Assembly: GCF_040712315.1 (NCBI RefSeq)
Contig: NC_134013.1
Coordinates: forward strand, 90,712,001 to 90,776,000
DNA from: Castanea sativa
Lineage: Eukaryota; Streptophyta; Magnoliopsida; Fagales; Fagaceae
Length of the DNA stretch: 64,000 nucleotides
Direction: 5' to 3'
The translations under genes and the position numbers were made by a program. The notes below the pieces were generated by a model that saw only the letters and a program-made list of their open reading frames with translations, did not search any database and was not told where the DNA came from. Positions 45,583 through 58,500 of this stretch are shown here, one piece after another (the first letter of the stretch is position 1; the number at the start of each line of letters is the position of its first letter).

Positions 45583-47646
45583 GTTACTTGGCCAAAAAAC
45601 TGTGTTTGGTTGTCTTGGGTTGCAAATCTTGTATCCTCTTGAAGGCAGAAGTCATGCTTGACAGCTATGAAAAAAAAATCGTAAGAAGGGTCCTAAAAGG
45701 GTTGCCATGGATATGGCCTCATCCTTTTAAACAAGCCCAAGAACCAACATGCCAATCCAAGCCACCCAAGTCGTAAGTAAGGTCCTACTCATGAATTTGA
45801 ATCTGCACACTTGCAGTTGGCAGCCCAAGACTATTGCATAGCATCGGACAATAGTTTCAACATCTATACTATTTAGAAATTAGAATATCGGTGCCTCACC
45901 ATTGAATTCAGAAACTATATGAACGGTTGTTTGTTTATTAGTCTTAATTCTTCTGCAAGCTTTATGGTTCGCCTGTTGCTTGGATTGGCATTTTGGTTCT
46001 TGGGGGTGGTTGGTTTCTGTTTTCACAATTTTTACTTATATGAATGATGATGTAACATGGTGTCTTGCATGTCATGTTGTGTCAGACTTGTCATGTCATT
46101 TGCCATGTCTTAGATGGGACATTTTATCTGTCATCACTTTTCAATTTTGTAGTTGTAATTGTAACAGACTGTGCAGTTTGGCTGGTGTGTGGCTACAGAG
46201 TGGTGTCCTTGCATCATTTTGCCATTGCATCTGAGGATAGTGTCATATATATTCTCATCTATCACTTTGTGTTGACCTGTACTACCCTTTATTTACTTTC
46301 GTAACCGAATTGTGTGTTTTTGGTAATGTTGGAGCTTTCTCACTTTCTCTGGTGATCATATGGGTTCTTTTGTGTTTTCCCCATGTAGGACTCAGAAAGC
46401 ATGTTGGATCATCAAGGAAAGTTTCCCATTGGCACAAAAGTTCAAGCTGTTTGGAGTGAAGATGGGGAATGGTATGTGACAAAATGAAAAAAAAAGTAGA
46501 GATTCTGAATTTCAAAAAAAATATATTTATTCCATTTGTTTTACCTTTGTCTTTCTGTATTTGATTAGTTGAATGTTCAGGTATGAAGCAACAATTGAGG
46601 CGTATTCTCCAAATGGCTATTTCGTTAGTTATGATGGATGGGGGAATAAAGAAGAGGTATGATTTCTGTAGCCACATTTTTGAATCATTAACTCCTTGTT
46701 ACTTAATGCATCATCTTCTTCTATCCTCATCAAGTTTTTATAGGTTGCTGCATGTATTTTGTTTATAAAGTTTACATTGTTCAGGTATTGTTAGCATTTA
46801 CATTTGTTGTTTCAATTGTTTATCAGGAGAAGTAAAGCTTACCTTTTTGACCGTGCACATATTTTCATACTTACGATGGAGATGTATAATTTTACTGCAA
46901 AACATTAAAGTTGTTTGCTAGCTCTAGATCATTTATCCTAGTATATTAATTGTCCAAATGTCATCCTTAATATCCTATATCTTTATTTGAAAGTTGCTAT
47001 TAAACATGCATCAAGTGCCTTCAAATGTTAAACAAATTTTAGAGGCTACTGTCATGGGAATTCAGAGTTTAGCTGCTTGCTGCCATTAATACCCACCCAC
47101 CCCTGTCCCTCTTCCTCTTCCTCTTCCCCTCTTTGGTTCATTCAACACGTGACTTGGTCCCATGGGCTACACAGTTTGAGGACAGCCCTCCTCAGTCCTC
47201 ATTCCTTATATTCTTCCCTCCCTAGGGAAGAGAAAAATGGATCCCAAGTGTTTTGAATGACACAGTGAAATTTTTATCAGCTAAGTTAACTGGCACTTTA
47301 TTTTACTCATCTTGCCTTAACTATTACCTCTTCTTTTCCTCTTTTTAGCTTTCTTTTTACTATTTACCCTGTACATGGAATTTTCCCTTGTTACTCAGTA
47401 ATGCAATTTTACCTTGTGAACCACAGCAGTGTACTGTTACCTTTTTTTCCAATTCCATCTTCACTTTAGCCATATCGTCATCAACTATTATAATCACTTA
47501 GCTGTATCATGCCACAACCAGCATTACAACTTCTTTATCTTGGCCAACTAGTTGTACAACAAACCTTTTTTATGCTGATAAATTTAGAACATATGGAGGA
47601 TTATAGCTGGTAATGCTTTTACACTAGTAACATCAGTGGCCCACCC

Positions 47647-47707
<61 letters not shown>

Positions 47708-49302
47708 AACGTACAATTTTAGAAGATGTGAAACAAAATGAAGAATAGTTGTAATGGAGGAGAGGATTTTGCAAACGTTAAGAAGATAACTTCCTCAAAT
47801 AATAAAAATAAACATTCAACTGTGATAAAATTTGGATAGAAACAAATATGCCAACTGCTGAGAACTGAGAAGATACATGTGCCATTTGCTAAAGTAACTC
47901 TTTGCAAATTGGAGGATTCTAGATGTTAAATTTCCATGGGTGGGATGTCACTAGCCATTTGGATTGTTTGATATGTATGCATTGAATAACTCGTCCTTTT
48001 ACAATCACCCAATCCAAAAAAGGGGGCTAATTTCTCTTAAAAATTGATTTTACAAAACAATGGGTTATTGTCCCTTATAATACTTAAAAAGGATAGACTA
48101 AAAAAAAATCATTATCAACATTATCTAAATGCCTGAGATTATAAATCCCTTTTACAGATTATGACTTCACTTTGCCATTGCAAACCAAGTCTATTCTTAT
48201 TGCTTCGATCATTTGCCTGCAATTTGTTAGTCATATATTCATTCTGAGTGGGTTAGAATTAGATATCAGCAGCATTGGTTATCACTGACAGTTGCTATTT
48301 CTAGGTGGATCCTGACAATGTAAGGCCAATTCAAGAAGGAGTTGTCAATACTTTGGCAGAAGCTGAGAGAGTGGCTGAAGCTACCAAGCAAGCTATAAAA
48401 CGGAAGATTGCACTGGCTGCTTCCATGGATTTCCAGTCGCGGAGTTTACCCGCAAAGCTTCGAATAGAGCCTGATGACCCAGAGGATGTGGTAAGTTGTG
48501 TATGCAACGTACTATTAAAGAACAGTGGATATCCAATATAACTGGAGTTACCAATTGTTTTTGCTCATTCTGAAATTTGTAGTTTCTAGCTATAGATAAG
48601 CTTAAACAATCTTGTCAATAGTTATGGTAGAATGCTTAAGATATGTGTAGTTTTTTTTTTTCATCCCCCAATCATGTTCTGATGCTGTGATGATTTGATT
48701 GCTAATTATAATATTTACAGAAAGTCGCCAAGCGTAAGAAGATACATGCTTTTAAGTCAAAGGTGCGGATGGAGCAACTTGAAGTCACACAGAATAAGCG
48801 GCAGAATGCTTGGCAGCAGTTCCAGACAACCAAAGGCAAGACTAAGAAGGTACATTTGGACAGATTTTGCATTTGATATGTTGCAATATCAAATTTTGGG
48901 ACCAATGGCTTTGTCTGTTGTTGTCTGTTGCAATATGCATCAGTGGACCTTTTATATTTATTGAACTGCATGTTCCTTTATCTTCTGAATGATCCCCCAA
49001 CTCCCACTATTATGTACAATTTCACACACTGATTCCTTCCCACAAATTTGGAAGTTTGAGCATGTATCTTATATTTTGTTTTAGTGTTTATATTGTTCTT
49101 TTTACCCTAACCTTCAATTCCCTCCTTGCATTGTCAGATTGGTTTCTTTTCGGGTCGCAAGCGGGAAAGCATCTTCAAGTCTCCAGAAGACCCACAAGGC
49201 AAGGTTGGTGTGACAGGAAGTGGAAAGGGTTTGACCGAGTTCCAAAAAAGGGAAAAACACTTGCATCTCAAGGGAGCGACTGTTGATGGTGCTGATGAAT
49301 AG
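42558..49302 (+). CDS. SPF30: SPF30, SMN-related splicing factor 30, 296 aa
   Basis: Eight exons: 42558-42629, 44672-44740, 45401-45511, 46389-46471, 46581-46656, 48305-48490, 48721-48849, 49138-49302 (891 nt). All splice sites are GT-AG and phases match. Residues 1-84 form the helical N-terminus (IEELASNLATYKDQLHQ then VRELLVDDPGNSEYVDMERE). A Tudor domain spans about 97-140; the aromatic cage by alignment with SMN is W106, Y113, Y129 and W132, with N134. A basic region (KRKKIHAFKSK) and the conserved C-terminus (FFSGRKRESIFKSP, EFQKREKHLHLKG) follow. SPF30 is a spliceosome assembly factor binding dimethylarginine in Sm proteins. A (CT)n tract is in the 5' leader (about 42463-42488). Introns 1 and 2 have a partial copy at 16166-26690. 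Confidence 0.96.
45532..45579 (+). repeat. (GT)n microsatellite in SPF30 intron 3
   Basis: About 22 gt units. Other (gt)n-like tracts in this gene lie at about 43143-43180 and 44014-44039 (intron 1). They create Cys-Val frames that are not coding. Confidence 0.95.
47650..47703. repeat. (TA)n microsatellite in SPF30 intron 5
   Basis: About 27 uninterrupted ta units within the 1.6-kb intron 46657-48304. Nothing else recognised in that intron. Confidence 0.95.
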
Positions 49303-51412
49303 GTTAGAGTTCCTAGTTTCGCTGTATCTGCAAGACCTAGCTCATGACCGAACAGTCAAGAGTCTTTAAACGCATGGTGTTAAGCTTTTCTTCTTATATT
49401 TATATTTTGAAATTCAAGCTTAGCATGGGGTCAAACTGTACTTATCACAAAAAAGAAGAAGAAAAAGACTGCTTTCTAAATTTGGTGTTTGTATGTGACA
49501 AATCTCTTCTTCTCTCCTGGTTGTTGCTGTTATTGATTGTGTCTGTGGGATCATATCCTGTGCCACACCCCTGGTATTGTATGGCCGAGATGAAATGTTA
49601 AGTATTTTTTCTTCTCTGATGGAACGGTTGAGATGAAAAGTTAAGGCCACTCATAGGACATTGCATCCTGTGCAGGGGTCACAGGATTTTGGTTTGGGCG
49701 TGGGCAGTGGCGGAGCTACAAATTTTCCAAAAGGGACTAGCTAAATACTAAAATTCATTAGTAAAATAAGAAGTTTTATTTCATAACTTAAATTTAATTC
49801 AACAAAATTATACCTTACGTTCTTTCATTAATTCAATGAATATTCAAAAAACGACTGCCCAGTTTGCAGTAATCATATTTAGGTAATTTGTTGAAAAATT
49901 ATATATGTTTCATTGTGATGTGAGATTTGGCCATCTGCAAACAAGGGAAATGGCATGGTTAGCTGGTTACTATGTAAAAATTTTATGGATTTAACCTTAA
50001 AACAATCCTACATCGACTAAATACTTCCTATTAATGGTTTTTTATTACACGATTTGACTCCCTAAATATCCCCAAAGTCACTTTCAATCATCAATTTCAT
50101 ATTAATGTCGAAGGATCTAGAAGATTATACTCATTCTTGACCCATGGATACTTCTCCTCCATAGACCCAATTCATGATTCATCTTCTATTCTTATTTTCC
50201 TAAAAAAAAAAAACTTTTATTCTTCTTGATTTAATTGATACTGTTTTTGTCTAACCAAAACCACAAATCCATTTACCTCAGCAAAAGCGTTTTTCATTAT
50301 TCAAGTGGCCTAACAAAAAATTATTTTTCCTCAAAATGCATACATGCCTCACATTCTTTTATGTAAAAATTATTCAAAAATATCCATTTTTCCCTTGAAG
50401 TCGGTCAACATGGATGTGTCAAAAGAACCCTAAAAGAGTTAATTACCACTAAAATATCTAGTGTTTCAGTTTTGGTTCATTGATAGCCATCACATAAAAT
50501 ATCTACCTACTCCTCTCTCTACCTTATTTGGGGGAGTTTTTTTTTCCTACTTATTTGGCTTATTTACAATTTTTTAAGTCTATTTTTCTTATAGATACAC
50601 CTGTACTTTTGTATAGTTTATTTTTAAAACTTAATAAACAAATGAAAATAAGGTATCATATGGGTGCAACTTTTCGATATTAGATGTTGTTTTGTCTATG
50701 TATTTTAAAGGTGGATCCATTAATGAATTGTAGTCAAGTGATTGACAAGATGCCTAACAATAGAGATGTTTACATGGATTGATAAGTTATTTTCATTAGT
50801 TTATTTTTGCTTAAAAATCTATCTGGCCATATTCACGAACATCTAAATTCACAAAAAAATAAAAAATTTCTCAATTAAAATCTTTCCTTACAAAATATAA
50901 AAAATATAAGCCCAAATTAAATACACATGCAAAGTACATGAGAATATGCTATGCCCTACCTCCAATTCCAAAGAAGAGTGAATTGAAGGCCGTCCATAAT
51001 AACCCAACTATGTTTGCTCACATACAATTTTATTTTATTTTTTTAAAAAACTTGTTGAAGAAAAAATGGTGCATTTTCTATGCGGTTGTGTGAGCATCTC
51101 CACATGTGGATTAGACATAAAGATATTTTAAATTCCAGGCTTAAGCCAGCCCAACTTAGTTATTTATAATGAGAACTTCGAGCTAATACCACCCCACTCA
51201 TGAGCTTCAATAGTATGTGGTAACCTTCTTACTTATTATTATTTTTATTTATTTATTTATTTATATTAATAAAGATAGCTTTTTTATTTTATTTTATTTT
51301 TATTTTTATATAATCTTTAAGGTAACCTTATTACTCACTCTAACGGGTTTGGGTGACATGAGCAATTAGACATAGATATTAGATAAGTTCCCTATGTTAC
51401 ACGAAACACCTT
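49303..51412. other. Intergenic DNA between SPF30 and CAND1
   Basis: The first part is the SPF30 3' untranslated region. At about 49704 the sequence 'cagtggcggagctacaaatt' is a hAT-type terminus; its partner end was not found. The rest is AT-rich without a recognised gene, with (att)n/(ttat)n runs near 51230-51310. Confidence 0.5.
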
Positions 51413-51413
51413 A

Positions 51414-51423
51414 ACATAAATAT
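51414..51423 (+). promoter_or_regulatory. Candidate TATA box of CAND1
   Basis: 'cataaatata' lies about 60-100 bases upstream of a GA-rich leader that ends at the splice donor 51613. Position fits; no further support. Confidence 0.3.
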
Positions 51424-51479
51424 AGGGTTTTAGCTTTCTCCTTCACTCCATTTCAGCTTTTCTTTTTTATCACTATTAC

Positions 51480-51612
51480 CACTCAAACCCAAACACACAG
51501 AGCCAGAGAGAGAGAGCGAACGAGAGTGAGAGAAAAAGAGAGAGAGAGAGAGAGAGAGAGTCTGTATCTCTGTGTGTGTGATTTTCACAGTCTCTGACTG
51601 CTACAATCTCAG
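51480..51612 (+). other. CAND1 5' untranslated exon and leader intron
   Basis: A GA-rich leader with (ag)n at about 51538-51560 ends CTCAG|GTACGT. The intron 51613-52509 ends CCTCACAG, and the second leader part 52510-52565 runs into the ATG. The start of the exon is a guess. A leader intron of about 900 bases is common in plant housekeeping genes. Confidence 0.65.
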
Positions 51613-52565
51613 GTACGTTGCATTCGATTTCAAACTCCATTCCTCTCCTGAACTTTTTTTTTTTTTCCTTTTCTTGTTCTTCAATGTCTTTGAAGTCTCC
51701 GATTCGATTCGCTTCATTTTCCTCTGTGTTTCGTTCCTTCTTTGATTTTTAGGGTTCATAATACTGCAATTCACTCTTAACTTTATCGTGATTGCAAAAT
51801 CAACGAAAGTTTCTTAGGGTTTTTTGTTGTGAAAAGCTATGTACGATTTTCATTTAGGTTTTCGGTGTTTAATCTAATGTAGATTCTCACATTGTTTGAG
51901 TTGGGTTTAGGATCGTCTAATTTCTCTTCTTTTTTTTGGTTTAATAATTTTGAATTTACGTTGTACTTGATGATACGTTATATACGTGTGTATGTATTGG
52001 TTGGTGTAGGGTTTGTTTTGAATTCTGGGGTTTCTGATAGTATTTGAAAAAAACGAAGGTTTTTTAGGGTTTAATCTAATGTAGAATTGTAGGTTCTCAC
52101 ATTGTTTGGCTAGGTTCACATTGCAGTTGATGATATGTTTATGTGAATGTATGTGTGGTTTGGGTTAGCTTTAGTTTGATGATTTGGCTTATGTTTGTTC
52201 CTCTTCTTGGCATTTATGAATTATTAAAAAAAGTTTCGTAGCTGGTATTGGATTATTATGTGATTTTGTTTGCGTGCTAGTGATTCAACCATGAGTGTAT
52301 GTTATATGTAGATTTGTGTGTTGTGTTTAAGGAGGCATTTGCTATTTTTGAATTTGAATTTTTTTTTTTGTTGCTGTTTTTGCTAATGGGTTTCATTCTT
52401 GGAGTTCAGGAATTCTTGAAGATATTTCGTTTCGACTTTTGAATTCTGTTTTGCATATGCACATTTAAATTTGTGTTTGCTGGTTTCATATTTTCTGTTC
52501 CCCTCACAGAGATTTGGTATTTGTCAGTTAGGTACCATACAACACCTTGATTTTGTCTCGCCGAG

Positions 52566-55500
52566 ATGGCGACGAATTTAGTGATGACCAGTATACTAGA
52601 AAAGGTATGATGTTTTTGAGCTTCTGTTTTTGTAGTTCTCTGTGTGATGACTCATTTGAGTTAATTTCTTGTGCAAGGGAAAACATATGTGGACCAAGTA
52701 TTTTACCTGATATGTGTTGGCTGCTTTGTGTTCATTTGCAGATGACGGGAAAGGATAAAGATTATAGATATATGGCGACATCAGATTTGCTAAATGAGTT
52801 AAACAAACCGAGTTTTAAAGCGGATGCTGATCTGGAGATAAAGTTGTCAAATATAATCATTCAACAGCTTGATGATGCGGCTGGCGATGTTTCAGGATTG
52901 GCTGTGAAATGGTATTGGACTTGTTGCGGATCCCCCTTTTACTTGATCAGAGATGCTCTTGCTTAGCTGCATGATGTTTGTTTCAATAATTCTATATTTT
53001 AATGATAGTATCATTATTATTTTTTCACTTATCAAAAAATAAAATGATAGCATCTTTTCCTTGACCGTCATATTCAGTGTTTCTATTGGTGGTGTGTTTC
53101 TTTTTTGTACTAAATGCATGGGTGATGATAGGTTTCTTAACATCCTAGTTTCTGTCTTCTTGTGTTAGAAGTACTTTTTTTTTTTGGATAAGTAATAAAG
53201 ATATATATTCAAGAACACTGCCTTACATAAAGAAGAGAGAAAAAACAAAGGTAAAGATACTAAATACAAAGAAGAGAGCTAAGGAATGTATTCCACCAAC
53301 CAAAGAGAGTATCTGCAACCGTTCTTGGCAAGACCCACGAAATCCCAAAAGATCTAAACACCAAACTCCACAACCTATGAGCCTTACCACAATGAAGTAA
53401 CAGGTGATCCACCGTCTCTCCATTACAACGACACATAATGCACCGGTCAGCAAAAACCATCCCTCTACCCCTCAAATTATCACCTATAAGAATCTTATCC
53501 CACACAGCAGTCCACACAGAGAAGGAGACACATCGAGGAGCCTTAACCTTCCATACACCTTTCCAAGGAAAAGTAATGGGCAATGGGCTTCTTAACTTAT
53601 TGTAAAACGATCGGACAACAAAATCCCTATTCTTTGTCAACTTCCATCGCATACGATCTTCATTCACAGTGGGAGGTAGCCACGTACCCTGTTCATTAAT
53701 ATTGCTTTGCATGAAGAGTATTTGTTAGTTTTGATGAAATTGTTGAACTTTAACCTGCTGAACTCTTATTGTTGCCATGTGTTGATGCATGTACTTAGTT
53801 GAAGATGGTGGTATTCACTGTAGTATTTTAAATATGCAACAGTTTTGATTTAAAGATCTGTAGAGTTATAATTGTAGATAGCCACAATTCATTTTCTATG
53901 AAGTTCTAAAGTGGTATTCTGGTGATTGGGTGCAATTGTGGGGTTTCCAATTTTGTTATGAAATTAATTCCTTATTTTTTCAAGCAAGGCATGCATAATG
54001 AAAACCTTAGTAGGAATTATGTTATTAGTCCGACTGATTATGTGTAAAGTATATGCAAGTGAAAGGTTTTGAGGGATAACCAAGTGGTTCCAGCACCTCT
54101 TGTGGTGCCTGGGCACTAGGGTTTGAATCCCACTGGCCCCCTTTCCCTATTTACCTTGTTTGCAAGTGGTGGGAAAATATGTAGAAAAAGAGTTGTGTAA
54201 AGAGATGCAATAACATCAGTACTTCTGTTGTTCATTTCTTTACTTGATATATATTTCTTGTTGGTGTGTGGTGTTGCAGTCTTGCTCCCTTGGTCAAGAA
54301 GGTCAGCGAGGCACAAGTTGTGGAGATAGCTAATAAACTTTGTGATAAACTGCTAAATGGGAAGGATCAGCATCGTGACATTGCTAGCATAGCTTTGAAG
54401 ACAATAGTTGCTGAAGTTTCTACACAATCTCTTGCACAGTCTATTCTTATTGCAGTCACTCCACAATTGATAAAAGGAATTACTGGTCCAGTGAGTAACT
54501 AAAATTTAAATGTCACTTCCTTATCAAATGGGAGATTTTGGATTTGAAATGAAAAATTTGTTCTTATCTGCTGAATAACCTTTTATGCCAATAGCTGTAG
54601 TTCAAATGGCTCATTCTCCCGTTGTGGGTTCAAGACCCTCTGAATACGTGTGTTACTTATCAATAAAAAAAAGGTGAATACCCTTGACAAAGGGAATCAA
54701 GTAATTTTAATTAGGAAATGAAATAATGTATACCAAGAATAATGTGCTTAGGTAAGTCAGCAGATCGTGTACAATGTTAAAAAATTGTGAAACTTGAAAA
54801 TAAGATTTGAACACTTCACTCAGGAATAACATAGAAGAGTATGACAACACTACAAACTCAGAAAAAGGAATGCATCCTTGTGCTGTTACAGTACACATCC
54901 TGTGTATTGGGATTGCACTTCTTTTTTAACGAATTTATTTACCTAAAAAAATGGAATGCATCTGAAAAGACTTAAATAATTTTAACGTGCTTAGTTGGTC
55001 AGCAGATCTTGTACATATTAATGAACAGTGTAACTTGAAAAGAAGATAAGAACGCATCACTCAATAGAACAGAGTATGCCAACATTAAAAACTCAGAAAA
55101 AGGAAAGTAGCTGAAAGCATTGAAATGAAGAGAAAATTGAATTGGGATAACATCTTGGCTTCCCCATTTTCTATCTTTTTGGTTTGGTTCAGTTATATAA
55201 TATGGCTCCTCAAAGGCAATGTACGATTTATTTTATGTTATATCCCCTATGCTATCATTTTGGTATTTTATTTATTTCTTTCTGTATCATTTTCATTGAT
55301 AAATTGTAGGCTTCCTGCTAACTTTGTGCCTCCATCTTCTTATTAGGGAAAAAGCACTGAGATCAAATGTGAATGTCTTGATATTTTATGTGATGTTCTC
55401 CATAAATTTGGTAATCTAATGGCAGCTGACCACGGACTGCTTTTAAGTGCTCTTCTGTCCCAGTTGAATTCAAATCAAGCCAGTGTCAGAAAGAAGACTG

Positions 55501-58500
55501 TGTCTTGTATTGGTAAGCTTTATTAATTAGTTCCATTGATTGTGTGTATTAATTTTTACTTTGAGGTGGTGTTTGTTCAATGTTTTTGTTTTTCTGTTGC
55601 TTTATATTGAAGACTGTGACTGGACTTAAACCTTTCTCACCAGTCATAACTCAGCTGGTCATTTTGGTCAATTTTAGAAAATAGGTTTTCTAGTTTTGAT
55701 TTTCATTGTGTCTGGAGTCTGAAAATGCAATTGAACATGGCTTTTGATTTGATGGAGTGCCACTAGAATATTCAATTGGAGATACTGTGGCTGTTGCAAT
55801 TTGTGACCTTTAATGTGGAAAGTTCTCTTTCCACTTTATTATGGAAAGTGGAAAGTAGAAATGGTACACCTTTGTTTGAAATCCATTCCCATATCTTTTT
55901 TTTTTTGGGTGTGTGTTTGTATTTTAAATGAACTGTGAACAGCATATTATTCGTATTGTCAATTCCTTTTAAAGCTAAAGAAGCTAAAGATTTGTAGGTA
56001 TGCAGGCAAACAATACAATGTACTAACATACGTTATTGTCCTATTTACAAAGATAATACTCAGGGCATATAATAACTATTTCTTTTGACTATGTTGGAAT
56101 AGCCTAGAATTGTGTATAACTAATGTGATGCCAGTCCAGTCCATTCCCTTTGGAAAAATATAATTTGTTACAATTTTTTTCCCCAAAGGGTACAAAAGAT
56201 TTCATGCAGCATTTTTTTGTCTTCAGCATCTCTTGCTTCTAGTCTGTCAGAGGATTTGTTGGCTAAGGCTACAGATGAAGTTGTTCGGAACTTGAGAAAT
56301 AAGAGCACAAAATCAGAACTGACCCGTACAAACATTCAGATGATCGGTGCTTTGAGGTGAGCTTTATAATGTGTTCTCTACATAATTATTTTCCAAAAAA
56401 TTAAAAAGGACATTTTTTTTGCTGTTTTCCTTGGTGAGTTTGAGGCTCAGTACTTATGGCATGTCAACTGTTTGTTTCTTTGCTGCAAAGCTGCACTTTG
56501 TGGGGTAAAAAAAAACTTGACAAGATACTTATGATGTTGGGATGGGCCACAATTCCCTATATGGAGTAACGAAGTATATTCTTTTTTGAAATTCCTTAAA
56601 TTCATAATTATATATGAAAGCACGAACCTTGGCTGCATTAGCCTACATTTATGCGATGCGTCACTCTCCTTTGAAATAAAAATGGAACTCTTTATTTAGC
56701 CTTCCACCTCATTATTATTATTATTATTCTCACATTACTTATGAAAAATGATCTTTTTCTGACGTGTTATTAATCAACCATGGTGTCTCAGTCGTGCTGT
56801 TGGATATCGTTTTGGACCTCATCTTGTTGACACTGTTCCAGTGCTGATTAACTACTGCACAAGTGCATCGGAGAATGATGAGGAGCTTCGTGAGTATAGC
56901 TTGCAGGTACTGTCTGATATTTTTTTGTTTATTCTCTTTTGAGATTTTTCATTTTGTTTAGATTACTGCAAATACATGTAGAGTGTATGATATTTCTTTT
57001 TTTTCTTTTTTTGATAAGTATGTAGAGTGTATGATCTTGTTTGGTACCTCCCTGTTTAAATGCCTTGTCTTGAAATTGCAATATAATTCTTCTCCCTTCC
57101 TCCACTCCCTTGCCAAAACAAACTTACACAAAAAGAAAAAAAACACCATTTTTTTATAGAAGGTAAAATACTGTTTTTCTAAAATGTCTAATTAGAGGTG
57201 GCATGACTACAAATGAAAATATTGTTTGCTTTTCAAGAGAAGGTAAGGGTACTATGGGAATTGAAGAAGTAGGAAATTTTATTTTTAGAAAGTGTTCAAC
57301 TATTTTTTGGACATCCCAAAAGAAAGCAAGGCATTTAAATCAGGACGGAAGGTATATTTGTTTTTGATATTTTCCTCCTGTGATTCTTCTCATATATGTT
57401 GAATTTTGATTGCAGGCACTGGAAAGTTTTTTGCTCAGGTGTCCTAGGGATATTTCTTCGTATTGTGATGAAATTCTTCGCCTTTCCCTGGAGTATCTAA
57501 GTTATGATCCAAACTTCACTGATAACATGGAGGAGGATACTGATGATGAGAGTCATGAGGAGGAGGAAGATGAGTATGTTTTGCTCTGATTTATTTGAGT
57601 TAATACATGACATTTTGTGGATAGATTTGTTTAATTATGTGTGGTCACTATATTTATTGTAGCGAGAGTGCAAATGAATACACAGATGATGAGGATGTCA
57701 GCTGGAAGGTCCGACGAGCAGCAGCCAAATGCTTAGCAGCATTAATCGTATCTCGTCCTGAACTGCTCTCAAAGCTATATGAGGAGGTATCTTTAAAATT
57801 ATAAATTTGTTCAGAAATGCAGGAAATCGTTCATCGTTTTGATCTTAATTTCTAATATAGTTTTGAGTCTTGTTAGTCATATAATTCATAATACATTTGA
57901 TTCTTTTTTGTGCAGGCTTGTCCAAAATTGATTGATAGATTTAAAGAGAGGGAAGAAAATGTGAAGGTATAGCTTCAATGGATTATTGTTGGATATTTAA
58001 TTACTAATTATGTTGTTGGTTATCTAATATTGTAAATTGTAATGTTGCAGATGGATGTCTTCAATACATTCATTGAGCTGTTGCGTCAAACTGGAAATGT
58101 GACAAAAGGGCAGAATGACATGAATGAATTGAGGCAAGTTAATTTTTATGTTCTTCTAGTGTCAAATGTTAAAGAACCACTTCCAGCCTTTTCATTTTGC
58201 TCACTGGCTTCTTCTTCTATTTATTTATTTTATTTATTTAACTTCTCTGATGTAGAGAAAATAGTTAATTATTTTAGAGTTTTATGTTGAAGGCCTTGTT
58301 CGTTTAGTGGTTGTGTTTTTTTTAAGCCATGGCATTTTTTTTCCTTCAATACTTGTTTGATTTCTGTTTGTGGTAATTGCTTTTACTTGATAGCATTACT
58401 GCAAATGTTATCAATAAAAAACTAATGCTAAATTTTGAAATTTTGTCCAGTCCAAGATGGTTATTGAAGCAGGAAGTGCCAAAGATTGTTAAATCTATAA

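Noticed and set aside
48695..48964. 89-aa frames on both strands around SPF30 exon 7
   Set aside because: Other-frame shadows of the real exon 48721-48849.
54119..54131. Intact tRNA gene
   Set aside because: Only polymerase III-like box sequences are present; no cloverleaf with acceptor stem could be drawn, so a SINE-like repeat is the better reading.
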